Shown piece after piece: positions 34,044-46,500 of a stretch of DNA of 64,000 nt. This DNA comes from Silene conica (Eukaryota; Streptophyta; Magnoliopsida; Caryophyllales; Caryophyllaceae). The stretch covers positions 24,653,079 to 24,717,078 of the forward strand of contig CM055313.2 in the NCBI GenBank assembly GCA_029255685.2, given 5' to 3'. The stretch's first letter is position 1, and every line of letters starts with the position of its first letter. A program made the position numbers and the translations under genes. The notes under the pieces are model-generated. The model had not been told where the DNA came from. It ran no database searches and saw only the letters and a list, made by a program, of their open reading frames with translations.

Positions 34044-35690
34044 ATGGCTATTGCATCGTTACTTACTATTAACCAATTAAATTTCGGAATTAGGCTTACA
34101 CAAATGAATGTAAGAGTAGTTCACAAAAGGACTAGACCTGAATTTAAAGATAAGAAGAAGACCGATGCTATTGAACTTCTATTAGTTGATTCAGAAATAC
34201 GTTTATATTATTTTCTGATTTTAAAGATAAGAAGATATGATTTAGACTAATTGATACTCCTATAATTGTTTGTTATATTTACAATATTGACCAGAATCAT
34301 TTGAGTATTTTAGTGGGAAGGTTTTGCTATCTTTAGGACCATTGTGATATTCATGGCACTAATAACACATTTCAATAATGTCACCTTAAAACCTGTAAAA
34401 AAAATAATCAGTTTCTTTTCTCTTTTTTGGAAAAGCATTTCATGGATTTCGTGGATTACTCTCTTAATTATTGCAGGTCGGTTACACCCCCAAAGACAAC
34501 TAACTACTTTTACATTTAAAAAAAAAGGCCCAAATACGTTACCAAAGACTGCTTGATTCAAGGGATTGATATATTTAGATATGGAGAATAAAATAATATT
34601 CTATTAAGATTTTACCAGAATCTTATAATTTAGCCTAAAATGAATTATCAACGATCTGTATATCGTGTATTCGGTTGAAATACTCTCGGTCAACACACAA
34701 AAAATAAAATAAAATAAATGTTTCATGTTGGTGTGTAAGAGAACAGAAAGATCGTCGAACATCTGGATATATACAACTCAATCAAATTTACGTAAAATTT
34801 CGAAATAAATACAAAGTACTCCCTCCATTCAAATCCAAATAACAACTTTACCTTTTTCACGTTTGTCAACGCATGTTTTACGTGCTTAATATCTTTAGCC
34901 GTATTTGTAAAAATTATAAAAGTTATATATTCTCAATGTTCTCGTAAAGACGAATTAAACAAGACCCCACATGAATATATTTTTTCTTATGTATTGAGAG
35001 AAAATTGAGATTGAAAGTTGATTTGTGAATAGTGTAAAAAAAGTAAAGTTGTTATTTGGATTTGAATGGAGGGAGTATCAGATAAAAAATAGTTTGACCA
35101 CTTTACTGAGTAAAGCATAATAACTTCATTTCTTTTTTAAAAAAAATTCGACTCAATAATTTAAAAGTCATATATTTTTTTTGCAGAATGAAGTCATCCA
35201 AGCTACTATTAGGAGACAACTAATAGGCTATTTTGGCCCTAAGCTATCTGTCGGTATGGTTTACATCATTCGTTACTTAACTGTTACAATAACACTGGAC
35301 TTGACAAGGCTACCCCTCATCATTATCGTCTGAAATTTGAGTTTTCAAGTCAAGTTCATGCAACAAATGATTCATCTATTCTTATCCATGGGTACCATTT
35401 TGTGACTTTCAAGGACATTATAGACGATATTGTGCATCATACCCACTACATAGGTACGACTCTATGAAACTAATAATGTATGTGTGTTTGTTAGTTGAAT
35501 CATTGTTTTGAATCGTAATTTAAAAAAAAATTATTGCATTGTTATGACATTGCAGACATTATTGAATTGGGAAGCTTTATGAAATTGGCCCAATAACTGA
35601 AACTACGCACAAGCACAAGTGACGGACCAATTAAGCTTGAATACTCTGAGTTAGTGCAAAATAAATTTCAGCATTTATTCTGAGTTTCCA
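34044..35690 (+). pseudogene. RPA70/DUF223-like pseudogene with intronic MITE
   Basis: Exon 1 starts at ATG 34044 (MAIASLLTINQLNF) and contains VRVVHKRTRPEFKDKKKTD and ELLLVDSE, resembling the first OB-fold of plant RPA70-like/DUF223 proteins, which bind single-stranded DNA. Its donor seems lost after about 34192. Exon 2 begins after TTTTTTGCAG at 35187 (NEVIQATIRRQLIGYFGPKL), suffers a one-base frameshift near 35289, continues as TPHHYRLKFEF and ends at a GTACG donor (35454). A third exon starts at 35556 after a GCAG acceptor. Element H cuts the locus at 35766. Such genes occur as host paralogues and inside Helitrons; I cannot tell which this is. Confidence 0.65.
34819..35075. mobile_element. 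Stowaway MITE in the RPA-like pseudogene
   Basis: A 257-bp element between TA duplications (34817-34818 and 35076-35077). It has near-perfect inverted ends of about 32 bp starting CTCCCTCCATTCAAATCC. It lies in the predicted first intron of the RPA-like pseudogene. Confidence 0.95.
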
Positions 35691-35766
35691 AACAAGTTTT
35701 CCTGGCAGAAAAAAAACAAAGGTATGGGCTCCAAGAAAAAAAGGTTTTACTCTCGGCCGAATGTAT

Positions 35767-36492
35767 TGTTGGGAAATGTGTCCTCAACAATAGTGCGATC
35801 ACGTAATTAAATCTCATGACGAGAATGCGCAAGGGATGATACGATTTATATTAGTCAACTGACCAACATTAATCGGTAATGATTGGCTAGCTAGATAGAG
35901 TTTGACATTACTGTCGTATGACGGTGGTGGTCAGTTGATCCCTTTAGGTCACACCTATAGGACAATTCCCTTAATTGATAAAGTGATCAAATGTATATTG
36001 ATACGATTTGATCATATTCCTTAAACTCGTATATCGAGAAATCAGAGGTTAAATCTTATTGTAAGATTTATGTTTAAAATTGAAACGTGTCAATTGTTAA
36101 ACATTAAACGATATTTCATAATATCGTAATTAGAATGAATCGGGTTTTAATTATTACAAATTAAAAGTTGTATCGTATTGACGATAAATTATGAATGACC
36201 ATTTTATATGTTGGTAATTTCGAATTACATGTCGAAATAATAAATATGATTTATTTAATTTTCAAATGGTATTTATATATGATAAATAGGCATTTTTAAA
36301 TTAGAACAATTGTTATCATAGTGTAACACTTTTGATGTCACACTTATACAATTGATTAAAAGACAAAGATAAAATGGACTACATTTTAAGTGGTGGTGCC
36401 GGTTTCATGGGGATAATTAAGGGTGTTTAATTGTGTTTTAAAAGTTAAAGACACAATAATAACCTAGCATTAAACCTAATGCTTAGGGTTAC
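35767..36492 (+). repeat. H 5' LTR, first part
   Basis: This is the 5' 726 bp of the H LTR, ending in gttac (36488-36492), the target site copied by the Athila insertion. A nested hairpin lies about 90-170 bp into the LTR (around 35850-35940), equivalent to that at 26305-26384 in the solo copy. It carries a 4-bp gata duplication relative to the other copies. Confidence 0.93.
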
Positions 36493-37941
36493 TGACACGC
36501 CCAAAACGTCGCAATTAAAGACGCACAAATTAACAATTTATAAACCACAAATCGTGCTAATTATACTAACAAATAAACCGAGTATAGCAACAAGAGAAGG
36601 GATCGAACCCAAGAGAAGGGGGTTTTGCAATTGACTTTTAAAGTGTAAATAGAATAATTAAACTAAACAACAAGTATGTAAAAAGGGGGGTTTTTGAAGG
36701 TTGGTTGAGAATGCAACAAGAGTACCCAAATTTCAAACAAGAGTGCCAAACAAGTAACAAGCAAAGGTAAACAAATGACTTGTGAGATTGAAATTTATCA
36801 AAGTGAGAAAGAAACTTAATCCAATCCTATTAGTGGTCCTCTAATGGTTGATTATTGACTCAATTACTTCCCCCAACTACTATTATTACCCTATTGTGAG
36901 AATTAATTCTCCAAATCTTCTTAAATTATAGCAAATGACAAGGAAATCACACTTAATCATCTACCCAACCCGGATTACAACCCAAATAGAAATCACATAC
37001 ATTGGTTCATAAAACAAGAAGATAAAGCAAAAAAGATTCAATAGGGGTAACTTGGCACAATGAAATCACAATTAATGCCTAATCACAAGTTAATTCCTTT
37101 CTTATGGACAAAACTAGGAGGAAATCACACTCACTAATCCAACCACAAGATGTTGCATAAATAAAACCACAAGGAAACACACTTAATGATTTTACAACAA
37201 TGAACTTGAGAAATTAGTGAGAATAAGCAACAAGGAAACACACTTAATTACTTAATTCAAACAATAAACTCAAATCCAAACAATAAACACAAAGGAATTA
37301 ACAATAATAATACTAATTAGGGAAAGATTAAGAGTCTTACAACCAAAAGATTACACCTTTCGAAAAGGATTAAGAAAATAAAGCTTAGCTCTCCATCCTA
37401 GATCTAAGAACTCAATTAAAATGATAAATCTCCAATTACAACTTGATTGTCCCTCAAAACAATGAAAATTGCATAGAAAACAACCCTAAAGATGTTCAAC
37501 CCTTATATAGTGCTCAACAAAGAAGGATTAATGGGCTAAAACAAGGGAAGAAAGCCCGTAACACCACACGAAATCAGTAGGAAATGGCACCGTGCGAGTT
37601 GGAGAGTGCAGGAAAAATGGCACGGTGCCAATATTGAAAATCAGAAATCCGCACGGTGCCAATTTTACTCTACAGAATCGGCACGGTGCCAATTCAGGTC
37701 TGGAACTTTTCTTCAATTCTTCCTTTTGGATGAATTCTTTCTCCATTCATGCCAAGATTGGTCTCTTGCTTCCTTGGAGTTCAAACCAATCTTCAACACT
37801 TTTAAAACTCATCAAAACTTGGTGAAAGAGCTTCAAACATCGGAAAGTGCAAAAAGGGCCATTTCGCGCATTAGTCACTTCAATTCTTGGCTTATTCCGA
37901 CTAAAATTACGATAACTAAAGGCAAAAATACAAGCTCATCA
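36493..37941 (-). repeat. Athila LTR (left copy, appears as solo LTR)
   Basis: This 1449-bp LTR (minus strand TGATGAGCTTG...GGGCGTGTCA) is flanked on both sides by gttac and by H LTR sequence, so locally it is a solo LTR. It is about 99% identical by eye to the Athila LTR at 53900-56367 with the latter's insertion removed. It holds a phased palindrome array (37586-37691). Frames inside are LTR sequence, not genes. Confidence 0.9.
37586..37691. repeat. Phased GGCAC-GTGCC palindromes in the Athila LTR
   Basis: Four units of GGCACGGTGCCA or close variants start near 37586, 37619, 37650 and 37680, steps of 33, 31 and 30 bp. The equivalent array in the other LTR has units near 55998, 56031, 56062 and 56093. 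Confidence 0.92.
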
Positions 37942-38842
37942 GTTACATACCTAGATTATTGATAAACCAAAAGAGCTTTCTCTTTTATCCTTCCCCATGC
38001 CACAGCCGGCTACCCCTTCCCCATGCTCCTTAAGTTAATTGTTTTCTTAAGATAATACATGTGTGTGCAATATAAAAGTGTACAACACACCCTCATTCTA
38101 GTTTCTTCTCTAGCCGAAATTTTTCTAAGAGAGAAGAAAATTTAAGAACCTCAAAAATCAATATTATAAGATAATACATCCTAGTTGTAGTATTGACACA
38201 ATAATTCTAATTAAGAGATTAGAATTAGTATTAAGGAAAACCGATTTTTGTACTAGCATAATCAAGTTTTCGGTTCATTCAAAGGGTTGTCTTGGTGCAT
38301 CACAAAGGAGGTGTTCTTGTTGAATACTTGGAGGATCATCCTTGCTATCATTTGGACCGTGTGTAAGGGTTCGAATTTCTCTTATTTCCACATAAATTAA
38401 GCTTGCATAAGATCTTATAATATCTTAATTAATATGTTAATTAAAATCTTGTTTAGTATGACTAAAATAATTAGTTTATAAGATAACTAAACCAAACAAT
38501 TGGTATCAGAGCAACTAGGTTGTTTGCATGCTTTCCGTTTACGTTTTTATGGAGTTATTAGCAAAACAAAATAAAATTTGGTATTTCGTTTAATATATGA
38601 TATGGCCGAAATTATTTAAGCTTGAATACCTACTGTTTCTAAAATGTTTTTAGAATATTTGTAATATATTTTGCATATATATATTGTTCATTGGTATATT
38701 TATTTTCGGTTTTATTAGTTTTTTAATGGTTAAAAATTTTTTATTTTGGGAAAAATAGTTAAAATCATCTTTTGGCCGAGATTTTTCAGTATGTTTTCAC
38801 ATGTATATCCTATGTTATGAATATGAATATTCGTAAATTATG
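37942..38842 (+). repeat. Duplicated copy of H LTR 3' part and leader
   Basis: 37942-38498 is the 3' part of the H LTR and 38499-38842 the start of its leader, with an intact tRNA-iMet primer-binding site (TTGGTATCAGAGC at 38500). The same segment occurs again at 56368-57266 with about ten differences in 900 bp. Homology stops at attatg (38842), where Athila reverse transcriptase begins. The second copy is the genuine continuation towards gag. Confidence 0.9.
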
Positions 38843-39258
38843 AACGTTCCCGGTGCATTACAAAGACCGAAAGGCATTTTTCTATAGGCAAACGTTCCAA
38901 AAGGTCATGTGAAAGTTGTTTTGGTTTGGTCTTCGGGTGCAATTGGGATTTGAAAATAACCCGAATAACCATCCAAAAAGCAATAGTAGGATTTTCCCGC
39001 TAACCTCTCCAACATTTGATCCATTAAAGGTAGCGGAAAATGATCCTTTCGAGTTACTGTGTTGAGCCTACGGTAGTCGATGCACACCCTCCACCCATTT
39101 TGAACTCGGGTGGGGACCAAAACACCTTCATGATTCTCGACTACCGTAAGCCCGGACTTCTTTGGCACAAATTGAGTTGGACTAACCCATTGACTATCGG
39201 AGATGGGATAAATCATACCTACATGAAGGAGTTTGAGTATCTCCTTCTTGACGACTTC
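38843..39258 (-). pseudogene. Athila reverse transcriptase fragment
   Basis: Continuation, beyond the SIRE insertion, of the Athila pol begun at 50763. Motifs include KLLHVGMIYPISDSQWVSP, RVCIDYRRLN and SYYCFLDGYSGYFQIPIAPE, then an in-frame TGA near 38905 at a normally conserved Cys, and then the KMPFGLCNAPG region, where the sequence is cut at 38843. The catalytic YxDD region, RNase H and integrase are missing. Frames left of 39259 and right of 50762 join through the target duplication acttc. Confidence 0.92.
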
Positions 39259-40742
39259 TGAAGAGTCTATTGATGTAATATACTCAAGAAGGGGGGGGTT
39301 GAATTGAGTATGCCTTCTTTTTAAAATTTTCTTCGATGTGTGTATGGTGTATGATGATCGTCGAGTAGAACAAATAATAAAGAGAGACACAATATTTTTG
39401 AAGTGGTTCAGTCTCACACTTTGAGACCTACGTCCACTATTCTCGATTAATAAAATTAGTACCAACTCTGGATTACAATTTTATCAACCCTACTCGTGCG
39501 ACTTTGATGTTAGTCACAACTCTTATCTAGATACCGTTAAATATCTAGCTACGACAAATACCGTTAAATATTTGCCTTACAATGAGTACCGCTAAATACT
39601 CGTTCTATCTTACGTTAATAAGATAAAGTCTTCGATGTTTCTTGATGTCACAATCTTGAATGAATAAGATCAATGCTTGAGCACTTGAATCTTGAATCGG
39701 ATATGACAATGAAAAGCTCGAATATTGAAGTAGATGATCGGCGGTTTTTCTCTCTCGATTTGCGTGAATATGTGTGTGTTATGTATTTCGTGTGGTCTAA
39801 TGTGTCATGGTAGTCTATTTATATAGAGCATTTATCTAGGTAATTCAAACCCTAGATGATTTAGGAATATTACTTAAACTAGAATACTAGTCTTTTAGTA
39901 ATACTACCTTAAATCTAATCTTAATATATTTAGAAAAGATTTAATAATATACTATAAGTATTATATAAGGAATCAATTTCCTAACTCATATTTAGGAAAG
40001 ATCTTTATACAATAGACAATTAGTATCCTTATTAAAACAACTTCTTAAACCATGTCAAAGATAATAAAATATATTACCACAATATAATCTTAGTTTGTTT
40101 TAGGATATTAAATAAATACATAATATTTACTTAATTTAATCCTACACGAATTATGGTAAACGTGACATGTTACACGTTTCCCAAAGTCGAAACAAACCCT
40201 ATCTAGATTATATTTTATTTGACAATTAAGATCATATAAAAATTCTTAGTATATTTTAGTAATAAATAATTATCTCATAAGACAATTATTTATTTCTATT
40301 TCACTCAAAGATATTTTATATAATCCTATTAAGATTAACAATTCCATACTTAAAATAGAATATCAATTAACATTAATTATACACGAAATTACTTGAAAAC
40401 AAACGCTTCATCTAAACACATATATTCCGATCATTTCTTCATAATATAGAGTTATAGCTACGAGCTATAACTTGAATCAATCTTGTACTAAAGCTATAGC
40501 TGATAAATATAACTTTAGTTCATTATGCGCGCTTGTGATCTTCTATCAATCTTCGACTTAGTCAATTCATTGACTAATATGCTTGAATCTTTTACACTTG
40601 ATTGATTAGATCTTGTTACTAATATTCTGTACACTTAGCACACGATTATACGTACGAGTATATAATATATAAATAGCTAGACTTGTCATTATCAAAACAT
40701 AAACATATATACTATATATTTATTTGAATATATGGTTCAACA
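39259..40742 (-). repeat. 3' LTR of the SIRE element
   Basis: A 1484-bp LTR, minus-strand TGTTGAACCAT...TCA. It contains the hairpin AGTTATAGCT/AGCTATAACT (40450-40472) and a poly-G run near the 3' end. The adjacent 40743-40755 is the polypurine tract. Confidence 0.93.
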
Positions 40743-41445
40743 AATTCCCCCTTTTTGATGATGGCAAGTCTTTCTTAGATTTCGTGTCTAAGTGTATGTT
40801 CCCCCTCAATATAATAAAGGTTAATCATAGTAAAGATTCACTTAGGATTTCTATCTTCTATCTATCCCATATCCTTTAAGAACCCTAAGAGACAATGAAT
40901 TACGACAAGGAGCAAGCTTAGGCAAATTCTAATCTAAGTCGCATTTTTCCCCCTCTTGACATCATCGAAAAGATGAGAACAAAGACATGAAACGACTAGA
41001 ATAATATACGACGAGACATAAGCAAGCATATAAACGAGTCGAAAAAATATGAACATAGAAAATATCACACAAACACATACGGAATATTAAAAATATACAC
41101 AACCAATCCGAATATACTATGCCAATGGGCCGAATATAGAAATATAATGTTGTAAGAAAATGGGCCAGCTAGGATTCGGATGAGAAAGGCCTGCAAGGAA
41201 TAACAAGTAATATGGGCCAAAGCAAACCAAAACATAGAAACTGGGCCGCATCAAAAAGGAATAAGATTGGGCCGGTTAGGGGTAAGACATCCGAAGGAAG
41301 CAAAATAGGAATAGCTTCGGATTCCTAATGGGCCAGGGAAAGGAAGTTGGGCCACAAGTATAAAAGTTCATAAGTCCAACCCAGGACTGAACAACAAAAA
41401 CAACAAAACAACCCAAAATACGAAATCAGAAACGGAGGAAGAAGA
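40743..41445 (-). promoter_or_regulatory. SIRE 3' untranslated region with multiple polypurine-like tracts
   Basis: Adjacent to the 3' LTR the minus strand reads aaaaagggggaatt (40743-40756), the presumed plus-strand primer. Two more purine tracts of similar form lie upstream at about 40798-40808 and 40944-40956. Repeated polypurine tracts before the 3' LTR are described as a hallmark of Sireviruses. The rest is non-coding. Confidence 0.75.
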
Positions 41446-42975
41446 TCAAGAACGAGAGCTTGATGCAGGGGTCTTGGCATACGGACTCACATACTCGGGT
41501 CGGGTACGGAACTCAAGGGTATCCAATCGGTCCAAACAACTACTGACGTTTCTTCCTTGAGCATTTAGAGCCAACTCGAAGTTGAGTATTTTCAATGAAA
41601 GCGCCTTAACCGCTTCAAGAGCTTGACTCGCATCTTTGCACAATAACCCGTGATCCCTTACCATAGCACCACCTTGGGACGTGAGGAATGAGAGTCGATC
41701 ACTAATAACGAGTAATTCGGAGCACATGACCGATACCTCCGATCCCAGTTTACCAAGTTGTTTATCAACTTTCATCATCCATGCCCTTAATTCAGTCTCG
41801 AACCCACGACTTCCCGTAGCACTACCACCTCCTGCCTCTGCTTTCTCCTTTTTCACTTCACACAATCTAAGAATCTGATCTACCTTAGCCTCAAGACCGG
41901 CAAACGAAGGTGAAGGAGTAGCCGAGGGCTCCGGTCCTACATTCTTGCCAAAGGTAAGATCAATCCCTTCGAAACAAATACCCATTAATTTCAAAACTTT
42001 GTCACACATCCTATCACGAGGTTTAACACCAAAACTCGAGTCATCCACGACTCCCTTCTTCAACAAGAGCTCGGACACCCACATTCCGTATGGAATATCG
42101 AGTGTCGAACTTGGTTTTTCTTTGATTAAAACAGAGGAAGTCTGACAAATTTTCGAACAGAACAAGAAGGCGAGATTGATTTTGTTTCCTTCTAACCAAT
42201 GAAATAATACGATAGCCTCAATACTTGACAACTTATCACGACCACCTCTCATAGGTAGAATCGTGTTCCAAAGATAGTTAACAAACAACTTCAATTTTGG
42301 TGAGAATGAATTTGTGAGTAGTGGAGAGACTTCAGTGGCATTAGGATCAAAATATTGTTTGATCATCATTTTTTGTTCTTGTGACACCACCCCTCATTCC
42401 TTACGGGTATCAATATCAATTCCCCTTGGATCAAGATGAAAAATTTCACATATATCCTCTAAAGACACTTCGACATCCCTCCCATTAACCACGACTTTCA
42501 TCCCGGATTCAGTAGGTTTCACAGAAGCAAAGAACTGAAGTAATTCAATTGGAAATATTAACCCCGAAAAATTACTAATATATTCCCACCCCTGAAACTC
42601 TAAAAATTTCTTAAAGAAGAGCAGGGACTTAGATCCGTTTACCCAAGATGTCGGGTAAAACCGACCCGCATGAATGGAATAAGGAAGGAGACGATCAATA
42701 AGCATACGTTCGTGCTTAGTCATGCGAACTCGCTCGAGACCCTCCTTAGTAGCTTCGACGGAATATTCTTTAAACAGAGGACGAGGATTCTTGGAATCGC
42801 TTTCTTGCATGTCGTCCGAAACAGAAGAGGCAACTCGGTTTAGTTTGCGACGTTTTCCGTTGTCTGGGGTTGGACCGGCGGTGGCAATGGATGTCGGAGA
42901 TGGTGGTGGTGAAGGGGTTGGTGAAGGTGGAGAGGGTTTCTTTTGTTGGGAGCGTGTGGCGCGTGATGGTGGCAT
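41446..42975 (-). pseudogene. Extra ORF of the SIRE element (env-like position), one internal UGA
   Basis: The frame starts MPPSRATRSQQKKPSPP (42975), with a Pro/Ser-rich head. A folded region follows with RFYPTSWVNG, FLEFQGWEYI, PIELLQFFASV and VEVSLEDICEIFHLDPRG, reminiscent of the putative plant transposon protein domain often annotated next to retroelements. After a single in-frame TGA (42396-42394) the same frame continues to 41446 with a predicted coiled-coil-like C-terminal third, about 508 codons in all. The position between pol and 3' LTR is that of the env-like gene of Sireviruses. I see no signal peptide or convincing membrane segment. The TGA could be a CGA-to-TGA methylation transition or a readthrough site. 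Confidence 0.65.
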
Positions 42976-43565
42976 TGTGGTGAAGAATGGTGGTGTATTT
43001 TAGGCGAGTGTTGGTGGAGGTTTTGATGGATGTTAATGGAGTTTTTGGTTTTGTGGAGGTTTGAGATTATTAATGGGGTTTTACAAAATTTAGGACGGTA
43101 ATAATGAAGGAGGTTTGAGGTAAGTTGAGGGAGTTGGGGTAATAATGGGAGATAGGTAAAAGTCAAAAGCTAGGGGAGTAGGGGGAGGCACGTGGTAGTT
43201 TGTTGTGGGGCTAGGTGGGTTGTGGGACGTGGCAGGTGGGGTCATCACACACGATTTGTGTGTGTTGTTTGAGATAAGTTTTTATAGTTTGATTTTTCCT
43301 TTTCTTTGTTTATTAATATATATTTGTGTAATATTATGTATTATATGTATTATATGTATATTTGAGGTAAATTATAATACGTGACGTAATATTGTTTTGA
43401 GATCGGTTGTGCACACATTCATATGTAAATTGTATAACATAAATATGATCACAAAAATTATCATCGAATACATACATACACATGCAGCGGAGTATACAGA
43501 CACAGTCATATAATCTCATCTAAACCGTAGTCAATCATTGGGTTATTTTTGCTTTTAAGATTTGA
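42976..43565 (-). other. Spacer between SIRE pol and extra ORF
   Basis: About 590 bp without a supported gene. The minus-strand frame across 42840-43166 is a shadow of the Pro-rich ORF start. It could hold the signal by which the extra ORF is expressed, such as a splice acceptor or internal start; none is clear. Confidence 0.5.
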
Positions 43566-46500
43566 TTAGGTGCCACCGATTAAACCAATTTCCAATCGCA
43601 AAGTCTCAAAGCGTTCTCTAACCAATGGTTTAGTGAAGATATCTGCCCACTGTTTTTCCGTACTATAAAATTCCAATTTTATATTTTTCTTTTCAACATG
43701 GTCTCTAAGAAAATGATGTCTAATCTCAATATGTTTAGTTCTCGAGTGTTGGGCTGGGTTTTTAGATATAATAATAGCACTCGTATTATCACATAAGATA
43801 GGCACACATCCAACATCAACACCATAATCATGTAACTGTTGCTTTAACCATAAAAGTTGAGAACATACCAGTGCGGCTGCAATATATTCTGCTTCGGCAG
43901 TTGAGAGAGCGACAGAATTTTGTTTCTTGGATCCCCAAGATATTATACATGGACCTACAAAGGTAGCAAGTCCCGAGGTACTTTTTCTGTCTAATGAACA
44001 TCCTGCATAATCCGCATCTGAATATCCTACTAGGTTAAAGTTACAGTCCATAGGATACCATAGATATAATTTTGAGGTTCCAATTAGGTATTTTAAAATT
44101 CTTTTAACTGCAGTCATGTGTGATTCTTTTGGTGCAGATTGGAATCTCGCACAAACACAGACACTAAACATTATATCTGGACGACTTGCTGTAAGATAGA
44201 GAAGTGAGCCAATCATACCTCGGTAAGTTGTTTCATCTACAGACTTACCATCTTTGTCTTTGGTTAACTTCTTATCCGTGACCATTGGAGTAGGCATTGC
44301 ATGAGAGGTTTCCATTCCGAATTTCTTTAGCAACTCTTTGACGTATTTTTGTTGATGAACCTTGATTCCTTCTTCAGTTTGTTGTATTTGAAGTCCAAGG
44401 AAGAACTTTAGTTCTCCCATCATACTCATCTCGAACTTAGAGGTCATCAACTCAGAGAAGTACTTGCACAACTTTTTATTAGTTGAGCCAAAAATAATAT
44501 CGTCAACATAGATCTGAACGACTAGTAGATCTGAGTCTTCGCTTTTAAGAAATAGGGTTTTATCCACAGACCCTCTCTTGAATCCACTTTCCAATAGGAA
44601 CTTTGATAATCTGTCGTACCATGCCCTAGGTGCTTGTTTCAGGCCATAGAGAGCTTTGTCCAACTTGAATACATGATCCTTGAGTTTGCTGTCAGGAAAT
44701 CCAGGAGGTTGTTCAACAAATACTTCCTCTTGGAGATAGCCATTAAGAAAGGCAGTCTTAACGTCCATCTGAAAAAGCTTCATTCCCTTGTGTGCTGCAA
44801 ATGCAATGAATAGTCTTATTGCCTCAAGACGAGCAACAGAAGCAAAGGTTTCGTCATAATCGATCCCTTCCTGTTGATTGAATCCTTGAACTACTAGTCT
44901 GGCCTTATTTCGCACAATGACTCCAGTGTCATCCAATTTGTTTCTGAATACCCATCTAGTTCCAATGACAGTTCTGTCCTTAGGTCGAGGAACAAGATGC
45001 CAAACTTTGTTTCTTTCAAATTGATGGAGTTCTTCTTGCATGGCAACTATCCAGTCTGGTTCTGCGAGAGCTTCCTTGATATTTGAAGGTTCAATGGAGG
45101 AGAGAAAGTAGTAGAATGAGCAAAAGTTATTTAAGCTTCTTCTAGTTTGAACTTCATCTGTCAGGCTTCCTATGACATTGTCCAAAGGATGAGAGCCTTT
45201 GTATCTCCAGTTCCTTGATTGATTATTAGCATTACCTGAACTTGACTCGGGATCTTGACTTGTTCCCCCTGAATCCAAACCTGGGTTTATAGTAGGGTCA
45301 GGTATAACTCTGGCCTCTTCCCTTTGGTTTTGATTCAAAGTTACAGCTTCATTAGCTGTAACTCTGGGTTCCAACTCATTGGTTTGAGAGTTATCTACAG
45401 TATCATCAACCGTATTTTCCTCTCTCGCACCATTTTCTCCCAAGTTGAGTTCATCATGAGTTCCTTGAGGTTCTCCTTCTTCAATTTCCATTTCAGGAGG
45501 ATCTTCCCTTGATAACCTGAAATCAGGTTCGTCTAGGTTTTCCTCTATATCCTGTAATGGCTTATCGAAGACATTATTCTCATCAAAGATAACATGAATA
45601 CTTTCCTCTATGCATAAAGTACGTTTGTTAAAAACTTTGTAGGCTTTACTATGATCTGAATATCCTATAAAGATTGCTTCATCACTTCTAGGGTCGAACT
45701 TGCTTAGTGTGTTTTTACCATTGTTGTGAACAAAGCATTTACTACCAAAGCATCTTAAATGAGATATGTTTGGTTTACGACCTCGAAGAAGTTCATAAGG
45801 TGTCTTTTTAAGGATAGGTCTAATCATAGCACGGTTATGAATATAGCAAGCTGTACTTATAGCCTCAGCCCAAAAGTTTCTAGGTAGGCCACTACAAAGA
45901 AGCATTGTTCGAGCCATGTCTTCTAGGGTTCTGTTCATTCGTTCTACGACTCCATTTTGTTGTGGGGTTCTAGGGGCCGAGAAGTTATGTCCAACACCAT
46001 TGGTTTTACAGAACTCAATAAAAGCATGATTGTCGAACTTAGTTCCATGGTCAGTACGGATTGTTACTAGGTTTGATTTATATTTGTTTTGGACAAGTTT
46101 CATGAGACTAACAAATACATCGAATGTTTCGTCTTTAGAATGAAAAAATATTGGCCAAACAAATCTAGAGTAATCATCAACTAGAACGAAAACGTACCTG
46201 GAACCACCTCTGCTTCTTACCTTCTTAGGGCCACATAGATCCATGTGTACAAGTTCAAGAGCTTGTTCTGTGCTTACCACTCTTTTTGGCTTAAAGGATG
46301 ATCTGACGTGTTTACATCGTGCACATGTGTCACACATCTTTTCTTGATCAAATTTGATCTTTGGAAGACCTTCGACCAAGTCCCATCTTTTTAGCTTACT
46401 TAGAATAGGTGAGCTAATATGACCAAATCTCTTGTGCCATAGACATGGATCATCTAACGTAACTTTCATGCATGATAGAGAATCAGTAGGTACAACATTT

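Noticed and set aside
37528-37962. Overlapping frames with repeated APCRF and HGAN peptides in the Athila LTRs
   Set aside because: Products of the palindrome array in several frames on both strands; not a conserved protein.
42722-43003. Plus-strand frame over the start of the SIRE extra ORF
   Set aside because: Antisense shadow of the Pro-rich N-terminus.
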